64,000 nucleotides of DNA, from positions 10,021,001 to 10,085,000 of the forward strand of contig CM072868.1 of NCBI GenBank assembly GCA_036937835.1, in the 5' to 3' direction. The notes below the pieces were generated by a model. That model saw nothing but the letters and a program-made list of their open reading frames with translations. It searched no databases and was not told where the DNA came from. Within the stretch, counting starts at the first letter, position 1, and each line of letters begins with the position of its first letter. The translations under genes were made by a program, and so were the position numbers. This document shows positions 1 to 13,170 of the stretch, in pieces. This DNA is from Pampus argenteus. Lineage: Eukaryota > Chordata > Actinopteri > Scombriformes > Stromateidae.

Positions 1-155
1 GTTTTCGTGTGCAGTGATTGAGACGGGCTCAGATGGGTGACTGACCACACGGTTAATTAATTCACTGCCTGTAAAAGGTAGAAAAACTATTTATTTTCAT
101 GTCACATGTTAATTCATTTATCTGCTCACTATTTCAGCCTCTTAGACCAACATAC

Positions 156-3100
156 CGTCCTTGGTCTGTGTCTCTAGTGCTGTGATGCTCTGCTCTGTAT
201 TGAGGTCGTAAAGCAGCGTCTCACCGCCATCAAATGACACCACAACTTGGTTTGGGTCAGAGGCCACAAAAGCCACCGAGGTGGGCGTGCCATGTTCTGG
301 GAGGAAACAAGAGAACATAAAGATGTGTAAAGATGCATGTATACAGTTACAGAACATGAAAGCATATGTACACACTCAACATGTACCTCTCTCCTTATTG
401 AAGACAGACAGGCAGGGAGACGAGTTCTGGGGGTCCCAGAGGCGAATGGTGCCATCAGCTGAGCATGAAGCAAGACGATGTTGGACCGCAGAGTAAGTCA
501 GACCCCACACGCTGTCCTCATGGCCTGCCAGCACGCTGCTCTCAATGCCAGGATCTAGATGAAGACACACACATTAAAAATCGAGGTAAGGACATTTGTA
601 AAATAGAATGTCATTATTACTTGTTGACAACAAAACAATACAGTTCAGACTGACTGACCGTAGTTATCATAAGGATCCACGTTGAGGTCTGGCATCTTCC
701 AACACCTGATAGTTCCATCCAGACCTCCACTGTAACAGGATTCTCCATCCTCGCCCATCGTCAGTGACAGAACAGCACCACTACACAAAAGGACATGTAT
801 TAGACGTTGCACTGTATGTTAGTGACAGGTTTATGCACAAGTTGTTTGTGTGTATGCTGCAGATTCAACTCACCTGTGCGCTCTAAATGTGTAGATGGGC
901 TCAACATCTAACGCTGCGTTCCTGTGGAGGAACACAATCTTTTCAATTTGCTGATTAGCTTTACTTTGAGCTCATATTCAGGTTAGTGCTACTGATGCTT
1001 GTGAAGCATTTGGAGTGGCATGCTATACATATATGATACAAGTATTTGTTTTTGTTTCCTTCCAGGTAATTCTTACTTTTTGGAGTGCATGGCCTTGTTG
1101 AGGTTCCACAGTTTTAGTGTTCCATCCTCTGAGGCTGTGAGCAGCACTGCTTGGCTGGGGTGAAAGGTCAACGCGCGGATTGCGTCAAAGTGGCTGCGTA
1201 GTGTGAAACGAGGGTTCCATGTCTTCTTAAACTCCTCTCTGTTATCCTGCATCTGACAACACAAAAATATATATATGAAAATATATATCACACATCCACA
1301 TATTGTGAGTGCGATCATGAAGGCTGAGTTACATCCTGTGTACTGAAAAAACGAAACAAAAGTGTAATTACATCCATGGAGAGATCGTTGTCGTTGGCAA
1401 CAGTGAGATCAGCCAATTCACCCAGGTTCATGTCTCCTCCTCCAACGGCATCCATAATGAAGACATCAGAGGAGAAACCCAGGGCGCCACCTGCAGGTTT
1501 GGATCGGGAAAAGCACAAGAGTCACTTCTGCAACTTGTCACAGCTCTTATAAATACAGGCTGAGATTACAATAAAACATAGCAATAAATCTTTGGCAAAA
1601 GTCCATCTTGTTTTCTTACTCCCACACTGTGTACCGAAGGTAATGTTTATAGACGTTTACCCCCACGCAGCTTTTAGATAAGACAGCATCTAGATTTGAA
1701 ATCATGCGTGTGGGATTCAGGAAAGACAGTGTATAGTCTGGTTTTCTACAGGCCATATTTGGTGGAGAAGTCTTACCTTCCCCAGAGCGAGCCTGTCCCG
1801 ATACAGAGGGGGGCGGGGTAGGTTTAGAGGGGAAGTCCGACATCATGCCTTGTAACTTGTTCCTGCGGTTCTCTGAACCCGGCAAGAGGAAAGAGACACA
1901 ACACATCCAGTCATGCAGAGAGGTGAAGGAAGGACTCAGAGGCCAACAGATGGACAAATGAGACAGAGGCAAAAAGATAGACTTCACTCTTAATACATGA
2001 CACACAGAACTTTAAAAGGTTCTTTTTGTGAGAGGATGAAGCGCAGGGCTACAGTGTAAATAATGACATGTCGACATATAGAGAAAAAAAGGCAGCATGC
2101 GTGATAATCTTTGAAATGACCCTAGACCACAGGGAATATGTCTACAGACAGAGATGAAAGCTATACCGGGCAAAAGAGTCACAGACTGACAAGCTCGTGA
2201 AACAGGACAGAGAGACAGGTGGTTGGGAAAAGAGGTTGGTTTTATTGACAAGAGATGCCAAGACACAATGAGAAGTAAAAGATAAAAAGGTGAGCAAAAG
2301 GGGGGCAGGAAAAGACAGATACACTGGTGGCAGTGATTCTGGCAGTGCTGGTGCTGATGGTGTTGCTATGGCAGCAGCGTACCTATCTCCCGTCCGTCCC
2401 CAGAGATCCGGGCCTCTCCCGCCCCCTCCCCATCCTCCCCCGAGCCCAGGAAGTCAAATTCACTGAGGGCATCTTCTGAGTCATCTTCATCCTCCTCGTC
2501 CTCAGGATCCAGGTCTGTGGTCATAGGCTCTGAACCCATCTGGACATGGAGTGATGGAGATAAACGCAGAGAAACACAGAGTTACTTTCAGAAGTCATGA
2601 CTATAAATTTATGGTGTTTCAGTCAGTCTTTACCTGATTTCATGTCAAATCATTAATCGTACCTTTACACGAGACTTCTTGTTCTTGCGAGGTCCATCGA
2701 TGCAGTCGGTGGCCATGCCTTGAAAGTCGTCTTCCTCGTCGCTGTCGTCTTCATCATCATCCTCACAGCCATGCAGGAAGGGGATCTTATCGAGCACTGA
2801 GCCGCCCAGACGCTCCTTAGAGCTTTCTTTGCCCGCGTTCCTGCAAATAGATACATATTTTAGCCTCTCCAATCCAGATTAAATTATAAGGACAGCATGA
2901 CCTGAATTAAACCGTTTGTCGTTATATTATTAAAATTGTAGCCATAAAAGTCTACATTGCAATATAGCCATTGTTAATGTTAATGTAATGTTATCTAAAT
3001 AAAGTACACAAACTCTGTGAAATACTTTAATAACTAGTAAATCTAACACTAGGCTTCATCATTCGGTCTTTTCGAAATACACACATTTATGATAAAATCT

Positions 3101-5547
3101 ACAAGATGTAACTATATTTCTACTCTCAGGTTTCATCTTCAGGTGGAAATATAATGTATGCTGGCAAGAAGAGGACTTCTACTTTTGTAATCTTACCATG
3201 TTGACATGATGGAGGATGCCCTCCACTTTAAACATTAAACATCATCTTCTTATGTTGTCTTTTGAGATTAGGATGAAGAATGTTCAGCAATGATGTTACT
3301 AATGATCAAAAGCTGACTAGTAAACCTAAACCTCAGCACAAAATTCTATTGATGCCTTATTATTTATACCTCTAATACATTATTGTCATATTCCCCACAG
3401 AATTCCCTTGATAAGATCATGGTCCATCAATCTTTTGTTTCTCTCATATACAGCAACATGTTTTTTCTTGTGCTCCACAATGTGGGTGTTGGCTATGTCA
3501 TCACTATTCCTCTCTGAAGAGTAACGGTAGTTGTGCATGTCAAGACTGAGAGAGCATCCACCTCAGTCTCACCTCTTGATTTGTTCCTCTATCTGTCTGA
3601 CCAACAAGGACTCTCCGCCTGCACGGGGCTCAGGCTCAGGCGAGGCTTCAGATGGTGGAGGCCCATTAGACTCAGGGCTGCTCCGTCCGAGCAGCGAGCG
3701 CACACGCTTTGAACGCATGTCCAGGATGGTGTCTGAATAGCCCACTTCCTCAAGATATCTACATTAACAGGAAAAAAAAACACCATAAACAAATATGCAC
3801 CCATATAAATTATTCCTTCTACTTGATTAGATTTGTAAGTTTTTAAGATTTTTTTAAGTATGGCACTGGTATGAAAGGAGCTGATTACAGATGAGGCTTA
3901 CTTGCGTAATAGCTGACGTCCCTCCTTCCAGGACATCTGATTGGCTGGCTCAGGGTCTGACTCAGTTGGCCCATTGGGAACTACAGAAAATAAGATTGGT
4001 CAATAGTGATGCAAGCATGAACAGAAAGGGTGAAAAACTTGCTCTGAAAGTTTAGCCGCAGGAAAAGATTCAACTGCAGTAATTCTACATTATTTTCAAA
4101 TAGCAGCGAATATAAAAGGCTCGGGCAGACATACGTTGCTCTGCCTCCCTCTCTGGTTTCTTGTCTCCAGGACTTTGGTCATTTCCTGTCTTCAGCTTCT
4201 GGTGCTTAGACCTGCAACCCCACAACAAACCACAGGAGGACACCATTACAAGCAAATCAAATCACTATTCCTGAAGTATGCAAAACATTACTGCAGGGAT
4301 AACAGACACAGAAACAGAATGAGGTTGTTTCCTGGTTTTTATCCTTACCTCTCTTGTTTGAGGGCATACTCCAGCATTTTGATCCGCCTTACCAGGTCTT
4401 GTTTCATATTCTCCTGCCCTTTCCTTTCACCTTGTAGGAATGCCACCTGAGCCTGAAAACACATGCATACAGGGGATGGTAAGTAACACACAAAGTACTT
4501 TCAGAAAAGGCAAACCAGTCTAGAACCACCAACAGCCAAATCATATATGGCTGGTTATAGTGTCAGTCACACTGACACTATAGTGTAGTGAAATGTATTT
4601 GGAAAAAATAAAGGTTTTCTGTCTCGATTAAAGCAGGCGAGTAAAGCATCTGATGAGCAGAAATCACAAGCAGAGACCACAATGAGTGTAACAAACATGA
4701 CTTCTGAGAACCCAGAGGAAAACATGTAAGTAGAGGGTTGTGGACCAGGGCTTTTATTTTTAAACTTCTCCTAACCAAGGCCTCACTGCGCATCTGCACA
4801 AGAAGAAAAACAAGACACGGAGCGGCCAAATTCAAATACCTACATTTAAGACACGTCCTTCCTTTGTGTGCTTCCTCTCTCATTTTCTGACCATTTCCTT
4901 CCTCTCTGTGCTGATAAAAATCCTACCTGGAGAAACAACTACCTCTTGATTTATCTGTCAAACAATTCAAGGGTTTTGTAAGAAGAAAAAAAGTGATAAT
5001 GAGAGAGCGACAACACTGTCAGATTTTGATGAGGACTATCTTTAGGCACGGTCTTCCCCTGGGTAAGCAATCATATGGTAAGACTTGTCTTGACAGAGAC
5101 GTGAAAAGGCAGCAAGACTGGATGAAAAATTTAGGTTTAACGCATGCTGTGTTTTAAGCCAGATGATGCTTCACAACGGGCAGTTTTGGTGCACAAATGT
5201 CCTGCACTCTACTGGATGTTTGGGGAAAAGAATACATGAATTAAAGTCAAAAGTAAAATAAAGAAGGCTAACTTTGTTTTAGCAACTCTCATGATTTGTA
5301 GACAGGCACAACAGTTCTGTATTTTCAATCGCTCCCTCTCTTTCTCTCTATGTGCCAAGTGGTGCTCGAGCGTTAATGCTGCTTGTTTTACAGTCCATTT
5401 CTCCTCTGCACACCCCGGTCTGTGTCCATGACTCTGCTCCCACTCACATACGCAGTTCTGTAAAACTAGAACAGTCTAAAAACACTATCTCATGGGGCAG
5501 GCACTCAGTCTACTTGAGAGGCTAGTCAATCACACAGGAAAGCGCAC

Positions 5548-5578
<31 letters not shown>

Positions 5579-7786
5579 GAGACACAGTCATGTAACCAGC
5601 TAGGAGGGCTGGTGGATAATCTGCCAAGCAAACCTTACTGCTGCTGCTGAGTAATCCTGATTAATGCAATGTGATTTTATACGCTTATCTGAGAATTTTA
5701 GAGATAACTGTTCAAGCCGGCATGTCAACACTGCAGGCATGATCTAAGGGCTTGTGAAATACGGATAACTTATACTAAATATAATACGGATACTTGACAC
5801 AGCCTATGAGAAGCAGTTTAGTTCTTTCAAATGATGGAACGACTTTAAAATAAGTTATAAAAAAATAACTAAAGAATTAACTGAGTTTATGTGCAAGGAG
5901 CACTGAAAGGATGGGTAGCAGAGTACTGAATTTAACAATCTAGGAAGCAGCAGAAAATCTCCTTGCCCTTGAATTAACAATGCAACAATATACAATGTGC
6001 TGTGCGTATGTTGTTGATAAGAGCAGCTAACATAAAGTTAGCTGAAAAACAGCTGCTAAACCAAGCTAAGCATCTACAGATACACACAAGTAGAAATAGT
6101 GAAGTTGTAGCTTGGTTTTGCACTGCTGGGTGCAATGATGTGTTTATTTCAAACCTGTTGAAACACAGTCTGACATAATCAAAGATAAATGTGAACATAC
6201 TAAAATACGTGCACAGCTGTTGCGTTAACTGGTCAGTGTCATAGTGTGTGTTCAGATATGTGAAAACAGCTAAACAGCAATAATTTTCACTATCAATATG
6301 TGTAATATAATAACACTAAAATAGCACTAAAATGTCCCTTTAAACATGTCAACTGCTGATAGTGATCTCAGTGATCTGCTGTGGGTCAAGTAGAGAACAT
6401 AAAGTGAATTTACGCCATAATGTTACAGTATTATGAATTGTGATGGAGTCTTATCACTTTTTTTTTTTTACTGAGCCAAATATTTATATTTATATTGACC
6501 CGGCAAAGTGCTTTGTAATTTCTATGTGGAATGTGTCTACTTCACCTTTAAAAAGGGGCAGGGCACGTGTTTCTACTCCTACTCACACACAGAAAAGCTA
6601 CAACCCGCTCACACACACACACAGATAACCATCACAGCCCTGTGCACCAGTGTTATACTGTGTTCCTAGAAGGACAGGTTCCCACCGGCACATAAAACCT
6701 CAAATCTCTGATGCAGCTATGTCAGCCAACAGAGAAGCAAGGCTACTGCTAACACACACACGATAATATGGGAACACACTGAGTACACAAACACACGCAG
6801 TAGGAACTTATTTTTCTTGATACATAAATATAGTCAAAACAGAGGGACTAGTGTGCCAAAAGGTTTATTGCTATAGGCCATTCCTAATCTGGTATTTAAC
6901 CTTGTTTTACTTTCTACACTATTTCTCTTTAGAAGTGGTGGGTATAATATGATGTTAGAGTAGATTAATTAACCAAAGCACACTGTGGCTTTCTAAGGCA
7001 CAAGAACAAATGTAGCTCAGGATCTATTGGCTGGTGGGAAAAATAACATCCCAACACTAAAAGCTCCTACAAAGGTACATTTAAAATGACATTTCTGAGC
7101 ACACTGCATTTTGTCAGACTACGTTGATGAAATAAGGAGACGGCAGGAAAGCAGATTCGGCTTTTATTGGCCTTTGTTATTCTGCCCTTTCTCTTTCCCT
7201 GGTTCAGATTGGGACGTGCTTGTTTTTACTCATGTGGGATCCATCAGCTAGCAGAAAATATCTTTTCTTTTTGAGAGATTGATACTTAAAATAAGGGCCA
7301 TAATAGATGAGACGTCTCTAACAGTTGCCAAAACACACCACAAGAGAATTACTCACGCTTAAAACCAGCCAGACGCTGAGGAGTGACAAAGGGAATTATG
7401 TTGATTTTTGGGTGTCACATGATTTAGCCCTACTGACACTGACTCTGCAGCTATATTCTTTGTATTATGTTGGTAAACTAACAAAGCCTAAAGTACAAAG
7501 AAACCTTCGTTGTCATGCCATCTGATCTCTGCTTCCTGTGGGTGGGTTTCCCTTCATGTGGCCTACCGCTGCTGACCTTTCCAGAGTTTGTTGTAGCATG
7601 GAGAGCTGACACATTTAGCTTTCTCTACTAGCTGCAGAACAGGGTCAAGGGCAGCTTTCCTCCTCCACTGGCCACCCTCCATCTCCTCATCACTTCATAC
7701 CCAAGAGAGAATTCATGAGCCAACAAGTAGAGCAATGAACTTTTCTGGGACAGTGTGCTTTGATGGAGTGTGTTCGAGAGTGTCAA

Positions 7787-7818
<32 letters not shown>

Positions 7819-10264
7819 TTTTGTTAGAGAATGGCATCCCAAAAAGTTGGGCTTACTGCCTAAGTTTGAATGATAGATGACTGATAAGCATGAGCAAAAA
7901 GCAATGAAACTGTAAACAAAAAAAAGAGAATCGTCTTTAGAAAAGTAGAAAGAAGGAAAGAAATATATGCGTGTATATATATATATATATATAATGAGTG
8001 CTGTAACTGCGTGGGTGAAAGGCATGCACTGTAATAATGCAGTATATATGGATGTCATATGTGTGTTATGGCTGAGAGAGCAGACCTTTTAATTAGAAAT
8101 GTGTACCCAGGGGCCACAGGAAGTGATGTCATTTGGGTCACCAGTAATCTATTCTACACAACTACTGACAGTGTTAATACAATTAAATAGCTGAAAATGA
8201 AAATAATACAAAGAGGGGCATGTAGAGGTCTGCCCTGTTCCCTGTGGAGTAAGTATCACTTACTGTCACTTGGTTGGTTTGTCTATTAAATTCTAATGAG
8301 AATGAGACAAAAACAAGCTAATGACAGCAGGGCTTGATGAAAAAACAGTATAGCACCAGCGTAAGCTTTTTGTGTATCTGAAGAAGAAAGGGACAAGGCC
8401 ACAGCCACCTGTCCCTTGTGCTGCTGCCCCCATGGTCGTACTGGGACGTCCCACCTGGCCCTGAGCGGGGGGGGGCTTCATTCCTGGCCTGTCACTGGAG
8501 ACACAGTACCACAGGTGGCCTTTCACACCGAAAAAACACACTCACAGTAAGAACATGTGCGACAAAAAAAGACTAGACCAAAACGTCTCCGTCATACGAT
8601 GATAATGTTAGCTCCCTGTCAACTATTGGTGGTAATGATGTCAAAGATTTTGCAAGTGGCTCTCTTTATTAGCTTTTAAAAGTCATGGATGCTTTAAATG
8701 TCATGGATGGTTGAGCAGACACATGTACAGTATGCTGGACATGGCTGGGGGCCACGCTAACCGGAGTGCTCTTTGAGCATGCTGGCAACAAAAGCCAGAG
8801 GGCTGTGGCCTGTGGGTGTAAGCTAGGTCATTTTTTCAGCCTGGTACTCTAGTGATCCTCTCTTTCTCTTAGCACAGGACGTTGTACTAATTGTACCCAG
8901 TGAAAGCAGACCATGTGAAAACAAATACGCACATGCAAAACAACAAACTCTAATGGCACGTTGGACATGGCGATGGCCTGATTCTGACTTCCATTCCCAC
9001 TCATCCACACGAGCCCATAAAAGCAGTGAGCACAGCCGCTTTGTTATTGTTCATCCATATTTTATCGTGCTCCTATTTATAACTGCACAGGTTTGAGTTG
9101 GCAAAGTGAGAGGCAGAGTGACAGAAGAGAGCGAGTTTTGTACAACGTGTGAACTCCGTCAGATAGGTTGTATTAATTACAAGCAAACTGTGGTCACAGG
9201 AGGAAGATCACATATGGATTTAGAAATGAAGAGATGAACAATACCTCAACCCAAACGCTGAGTGAAAACATCTTTGTATGTTTTCCTAACCTTTCTTAAT
9301 CCTGTTGAGATCTGATGAGCAAACACAATCCGGTCGAGCAATGTTCTGCCTCACATAGTTACATACATGCATGCAAGAGAGTTGCACAGTGCAACCTCTG
9401 TCTTCTGCTGAATAACTGGGGATATTAGGGGACTAATGCCTTGCTCAAGGACTTTTTTATGCCAGTTACACACACACACACACACATTTACAAAAGAGTT
9501 TTCTTGCCATTTCACAGACTCTGATAATGATCTCAGAGTTGGTCAAAAACATAAGGTGCTTATGAATACAACTTCATAACATATCACCAATCACGTTAAT
9601 CTACCACTGCACTGACTAATCCATCCGTGTGACAAGCCCTTATTCAAAATGCCAACATTTTGATTTCCTGACAGACACATACTTGACTACAGAGCACTAT
9701 CTGTTAAAATGTATCTCTCAAGGAACTGAAAACACACTGAAAGAGATTTTAGCTGCAATATGATATGATTTAGAAAACTGCTATCTGCCTGCGGTGTGCA
9801 TGAAAAGAGTGCAGCCTGCTTCAAAAAAGGTCACCCTGATCACATTCTCTCATTGTGCCAATTGTTTTGTGAATAAAATATCATTACCATCAACCTAATC
9901 TTTATTTTCCTATGAAATCTCCTCAAGTAAGCACCCTACTTTTGACAAATGAGGCACCAATTGCTACCATGTCTCAGATGTAGTGATTTCTAAAGGGATC
10001 TCACAGCTGTGTGTGACACTGTCATCATCTGTTAACCACAATGGCACAGCCACTGATCACTTGTGATTTGTTGCTGTGGGGTATAAATTGTCTACTAACA
10101 AGTTATGTTTCCAAGTAATCCATAAATACAGCCCATCTGGAAAGGAAGTGGCTCAGGCATGTCTTTGATGTGTACCTGCATTAATATCCAACAGACACTG
10201 CAAGGTAGCCACACCTCACCTCTGTTCAGCCAGGATACTATAAACCTTTATCATCTGATTTCAT

Positions 10265-10350
<86 letters not shown>

Positions 10351-11018
10351 AGTCACTGAATGGACTGTAACAGACTATATGGGTATTTTCAGACTAAAAG
10401 TCACACATTAATGCTTAATGAAAATACTGTTTGTTTAATGTTTATTGTTGTTTGGGTTTGGTGATCACCACCTCGGGGGTCATACAGTCCCTGTATTTTA
10501 ATGAACCGTCTAGTAATAATAAACCCTGGTCATTACAATATGACATGGGGGTAACGTTAGCCCGTTAGCATTTTGTCATCCTGCATCTGATAGGCTGTAG
10601 GACATGTGTACTGTCACAACGCAAAACTAAAGAAGCTACTACAATTACCGTTAGCCTTTATCCGGTGTTAGCAATGCTAAATAATAAACACATTTACCCT
10701 GAGTTCGTCTCTCTCAGCCTCCCAGCGGTATTTCTCGGCCTGGAAGCGTCCCCACTCGTACTGGATGAAGTGTAGGATCCCAGGAAGCGTCATACCCGAG
10801 TCCCCGTCCTGTAGGTCCCGACACTGCGACGGTCCGGCCATGGCCCCAGATGCTGCTCCCGCCGCCGCCGCAGCTGCTGCCGCTGCCATCGCCCCGGTCC
10901 CCGCAGCTGATATCGCCTGGCCCGGAGCTGCTTTGGGCCCGTTTGGGTTGCGCCCCGCTCCGCTGCTGCCGCCTCCGGAGTTCGGGTTTGGTCCTCCGCC
11001 GGATCTGTCCGCCTCCAT
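156..11018 (-). CDS. strn4: Striatin-4 (zinedin), STRIPAK scaffold; 3' end cut by window edge
   Basis: Striatins are regulatory B-type subunits of PP2A that scaffold the STRIPAK complex. Coding exons in transcript order: 10698-11018, 4349-4452, 4135-4211, 3902-3980, 3573-3758, 2663-2840, 2383-2539, 1777-1872, 1372-1490, 1077-1252, 874-921, 659-780, 387-554, 156-296. All joins keep frame and have GT/AG borders; they give about 657 residues. Human STRN4 has roughly 750, so the last WD repeats are off the window. Seen: a Gly/Ala-rich N-terminus with an alanine run (about residues 44-58); the caveolin-binding and coiled-coil block (HFIQYEWGRFQAEKYRWE, about 83-100); RRIKMLEYALKQE; LLRKYLEEVGYSDTILDMRS; an acidic stretch in exon 6; then WD repeats from about residue 440 (TLRSHFDAIRALTFHP, LAGHEDSVWGLTYS). 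The start has an in-frame TGA 12 bases upstream. Paralogue choice (4 rather than 1 or 3) rests mainly on synteny with fkrp and slc1a5. Confidence 0.95.
4453..10697 (-). other. strn4 intron 1 (6.2 kb)
   Basis: This large first intron separates the coiled-coil exon from the rest of strn4. I see no gene in it. It holds microsatellites at 5544-5579, 7787-7814, 7974-7993 and a long (GT)n at 10266-10349, plus a GC-rich patch with a nine-G run near 8464-8474. Open frames inside it are repeat-driven or lack family similarity. Confidence 0.8.
10266..10349. repeat. (GT)n microsatellite, about 84 bp
   Basis: This is an uninterrupted GT run in strn4 intron 1, about 350 bp downstream of the exon 1 donor. 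It is among the longest simple repeats in the window. The open frame across it only encodes alternating Cys-Val and is not a gene. Confidence 0.98.
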
Positions 11019-12829
11019 TTTAACCGTTCAACCTTTCGCCAGGATAAGAAAGTGGACACGGACCGAGTTAACGAACAATAATAATAAAAAATACCCCGTA
11101 CCCTTCTTCCAACCCAGCAGCACTTCACTACAACCTATCCTCCTTTCTTCCTTTTCTCACACGCACAGACCAAAATTACTATTCATTTGGTAAAATACTA
11201 TCCTTCCGCTTCCAAGTTTTCAAGATAAAACGCCATGAATTTAATTATCTATAACAGTCTGGTCTCTTTAGTTACCGATAAGCCATATTTAACCTAAACC
11301 GTTACCTCAACACGTTTATTAAAGTAACATATCGACGTGACTAAAAAATGGCTATCACACAAAACAAGTGTTAACATAAAAGGCTGCGACTCTTATTTTG
11401 TATATCCCAGGTCTGTTTCCTGTTCCTTGTGTTTGCTGGTGATACCCAGTGTGGGTGACAAATAGAGGACCGTGTTTTCTGTAATACACAATGAACATGT
11501 CGCTCGGGGAGTTCATTTCCTGCCATTTCGTGAGCAGGGACTTATTTGAGATCCATAAATTTAAACGTAATGATCCACAACAATGTTTCCGGTTTTATTG
11601 TTCATTGAAAATATATCCACAAACCGGTTATTGTTCTTGATAACAAACTGATTTTTGAATCCCATGTTGATGCTACTTCTAAAAATGTTCAGTAATGATT
11701 TTTTTTTACATTTCTTCTTGGATGATGAGTCTCATTTACAGAAATTTCATAGAATCTGTTTAACTTTTTGTATTACTGCTTGCTTTAGAAACCAAAACCT
11801 GTCCAGTAAGAACAGACTTGGTAAAATGTTAGGCCAAGCTTTTGGTCGTTTATAATATTGGACTCTTAGGACCATCCACTCCAGAGACAGTTTGAGCTAT
11901 TGCCTAATAATATATAAATGACAAATGGTCACATTCATTTGCACTTACTTTGCATATTTGAATCTTTCACATTATAACACTGGTAGGAAAAGCTCAAAGA
12001 AAGAACAGGAAGATTAACTTTGTAAAGAAGAAATCGGCAACACCATGCTATTTTTGTGACTTATAGACCTATGATATAATCCATTACATCCACCTCACCC
12101 TCTTTGTTTCTTGTGTTTATAAGTGTGTATTATAGTCATATTTGTGATCATTTGATTTAGAAAAAAACATGTCTAATGTACAATAACAGAGAGATTGGAC
12201 ATAATAGAAAGGTTCACACTTTTTCAAGTCTATCTTAAAACAGTCGGGTAGGGGCACCTGACTGTTTTAAGATAACACTGAAACACTGAAAGAGGTTTCC
12301 CTATTTCTAAATCTATTCATTGTTCGTTCATTTTGGTACCTGAACTCTTGCTTATTGAAAGACTTGGGGGAAAAATTGTGAACCTATCCTTTAATTTCGA
12401 AGCTGGTGCTTTTGTTGTGAAACATACCGACCGGAAGCGTTTTTGTTGTTGCTGAGGGTAACACGGGACGGCAAGCGTGTTAGCTAAATGGTGAATTAGT
12501 GCAGTTGTGCTTCATGGTTGGACTTGTACTAATCTACGTATTCATGAAAACAACCGGATGCGATTTTTGTAGGTTTCTTCTTAAAAATGACTTGATGCAC
12601 TAATGTTTCCAATGCAGATTCATGTCGGTGCTTTCCTCCCTCGGCTCAGCCTGGTTTGCTCCTCCGCTGTAAGAGCTGGCTGAGATAGAGCACCATGAAA
12701 ACCAAATATAGTGCAACAACATGAATGGGCTTGACGTAGCTAATGCTTTGGATAACATGTCTAATGCATGATGTGATTGGCTGCTTTCTGCAAAATAGCC
12801 TAAAAAAAACCTGCTACATCCAAAAAAAG
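11019..12829. promoter_or_regulatory. Divergent strn4/fkrp promoter region with probable fkrp non-coding exon 1
   Basis: strn4 reads left from 11018 and fkrp reads right, head to head as in human. GC-rich CpG-containing sequence covers strn4 exon 1 (about 10700-11030). ETS-type motifs occur at 12430-12438 (ACCGGAAGC) and in weaker form near 11590 (TTTCCGG). A strong splice donor, AAG|GTGAGT, has its GT at 12830-12831 and fits the fkrp acceptor before 13064, so a non-coding fkrp exon probably ends at 12829. Transcription start sites are inferred; no convincing TATA box was seen. A hairpin at 12231-12274 is reported separately. Confidence 0.55.
12231..12274. repeat. Near-perfect hairpin, 15-bp perfect stem
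   Basis: Arm 12231-12245 (TATCTTAAAACAGTC) is the exact reverse complement of 12260-12274. Inside it, one G-T wobble (12246/12259) and three further pairs (12247-12249 with 12256-12258) extend the stem to 19 pairs around a six-base loop. It lies in the strn4-fkrp intergenic region. Confidence 0.9.
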
Positions 12830-13063
12830 GTGAGTCAGTTTTTTTTAATGAACGGTAATAATGCAGCAAGTCTCTTTACAGAGGATAGAACATAATGTAT
12901 GTATATGCTTAAACAGTAAAGTTATATGCAAATGATGAATTGATACCTTGCAATGGAGCAAAAGATAACCCAATTCTGGGTTTTAACTAAGTTGCAATGG
13001 TTTGTGTGTGTGTTGTTGGAAGTTTCATTTTGCTTCATGGTATTTTTCTCCTGTCTTTTGCAG

Positions 13064-13170
13064 CTTGGACTGAGCTCTCATTTCTTGAATACTACACAAA
13101 TGGGGACCTAAAAACCACTGAACTAAAAACTATCATTCTCCTACTGAGACAAACTGGAACACTGGTTGCC
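13064..13170 (+). promoter_or_regulatory. fkrp 5' leader in exon 2, with a minimal uORF
   Basis: A pyrimidine tract followed by CAG at 13061-13063 makes a good acceptor, placing the exon start at 13064. The leader holds a three-codon uORF, ATG GGG ACC TAA, at 13100-13111, out of frame with fkrp and ending 59 bases before its ATG. The open frame continuing upstream to 12997 reads through the inferred intron, so it is not used as a start. Confidence 0.6.

Noticed and set aside
10159..10359. Open frame ending in a Cys-Val run
   Set aside because: It is translated (GT)n microsatellite, not a gene. The same applies to frames over 21588-21770, 34013-34286, 52530-52796 and 56777-57052.
10765..11193. 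Plus-strand frame of 142 codons over strn4 exon 1
   Set aside because: It is the antisense shadow of the GC-rich, Ala/Gly-coding first exon; the minus-strand protein has clear striatin similarity.
12997..13170. Upstream in-frame extension of fkrp (57 extra residues)
   Set aside because: It crosses a clear acceptor at 13063 and starts within a GT-rich intron end. The FKRP family begins with the membrane anchor at 13171.
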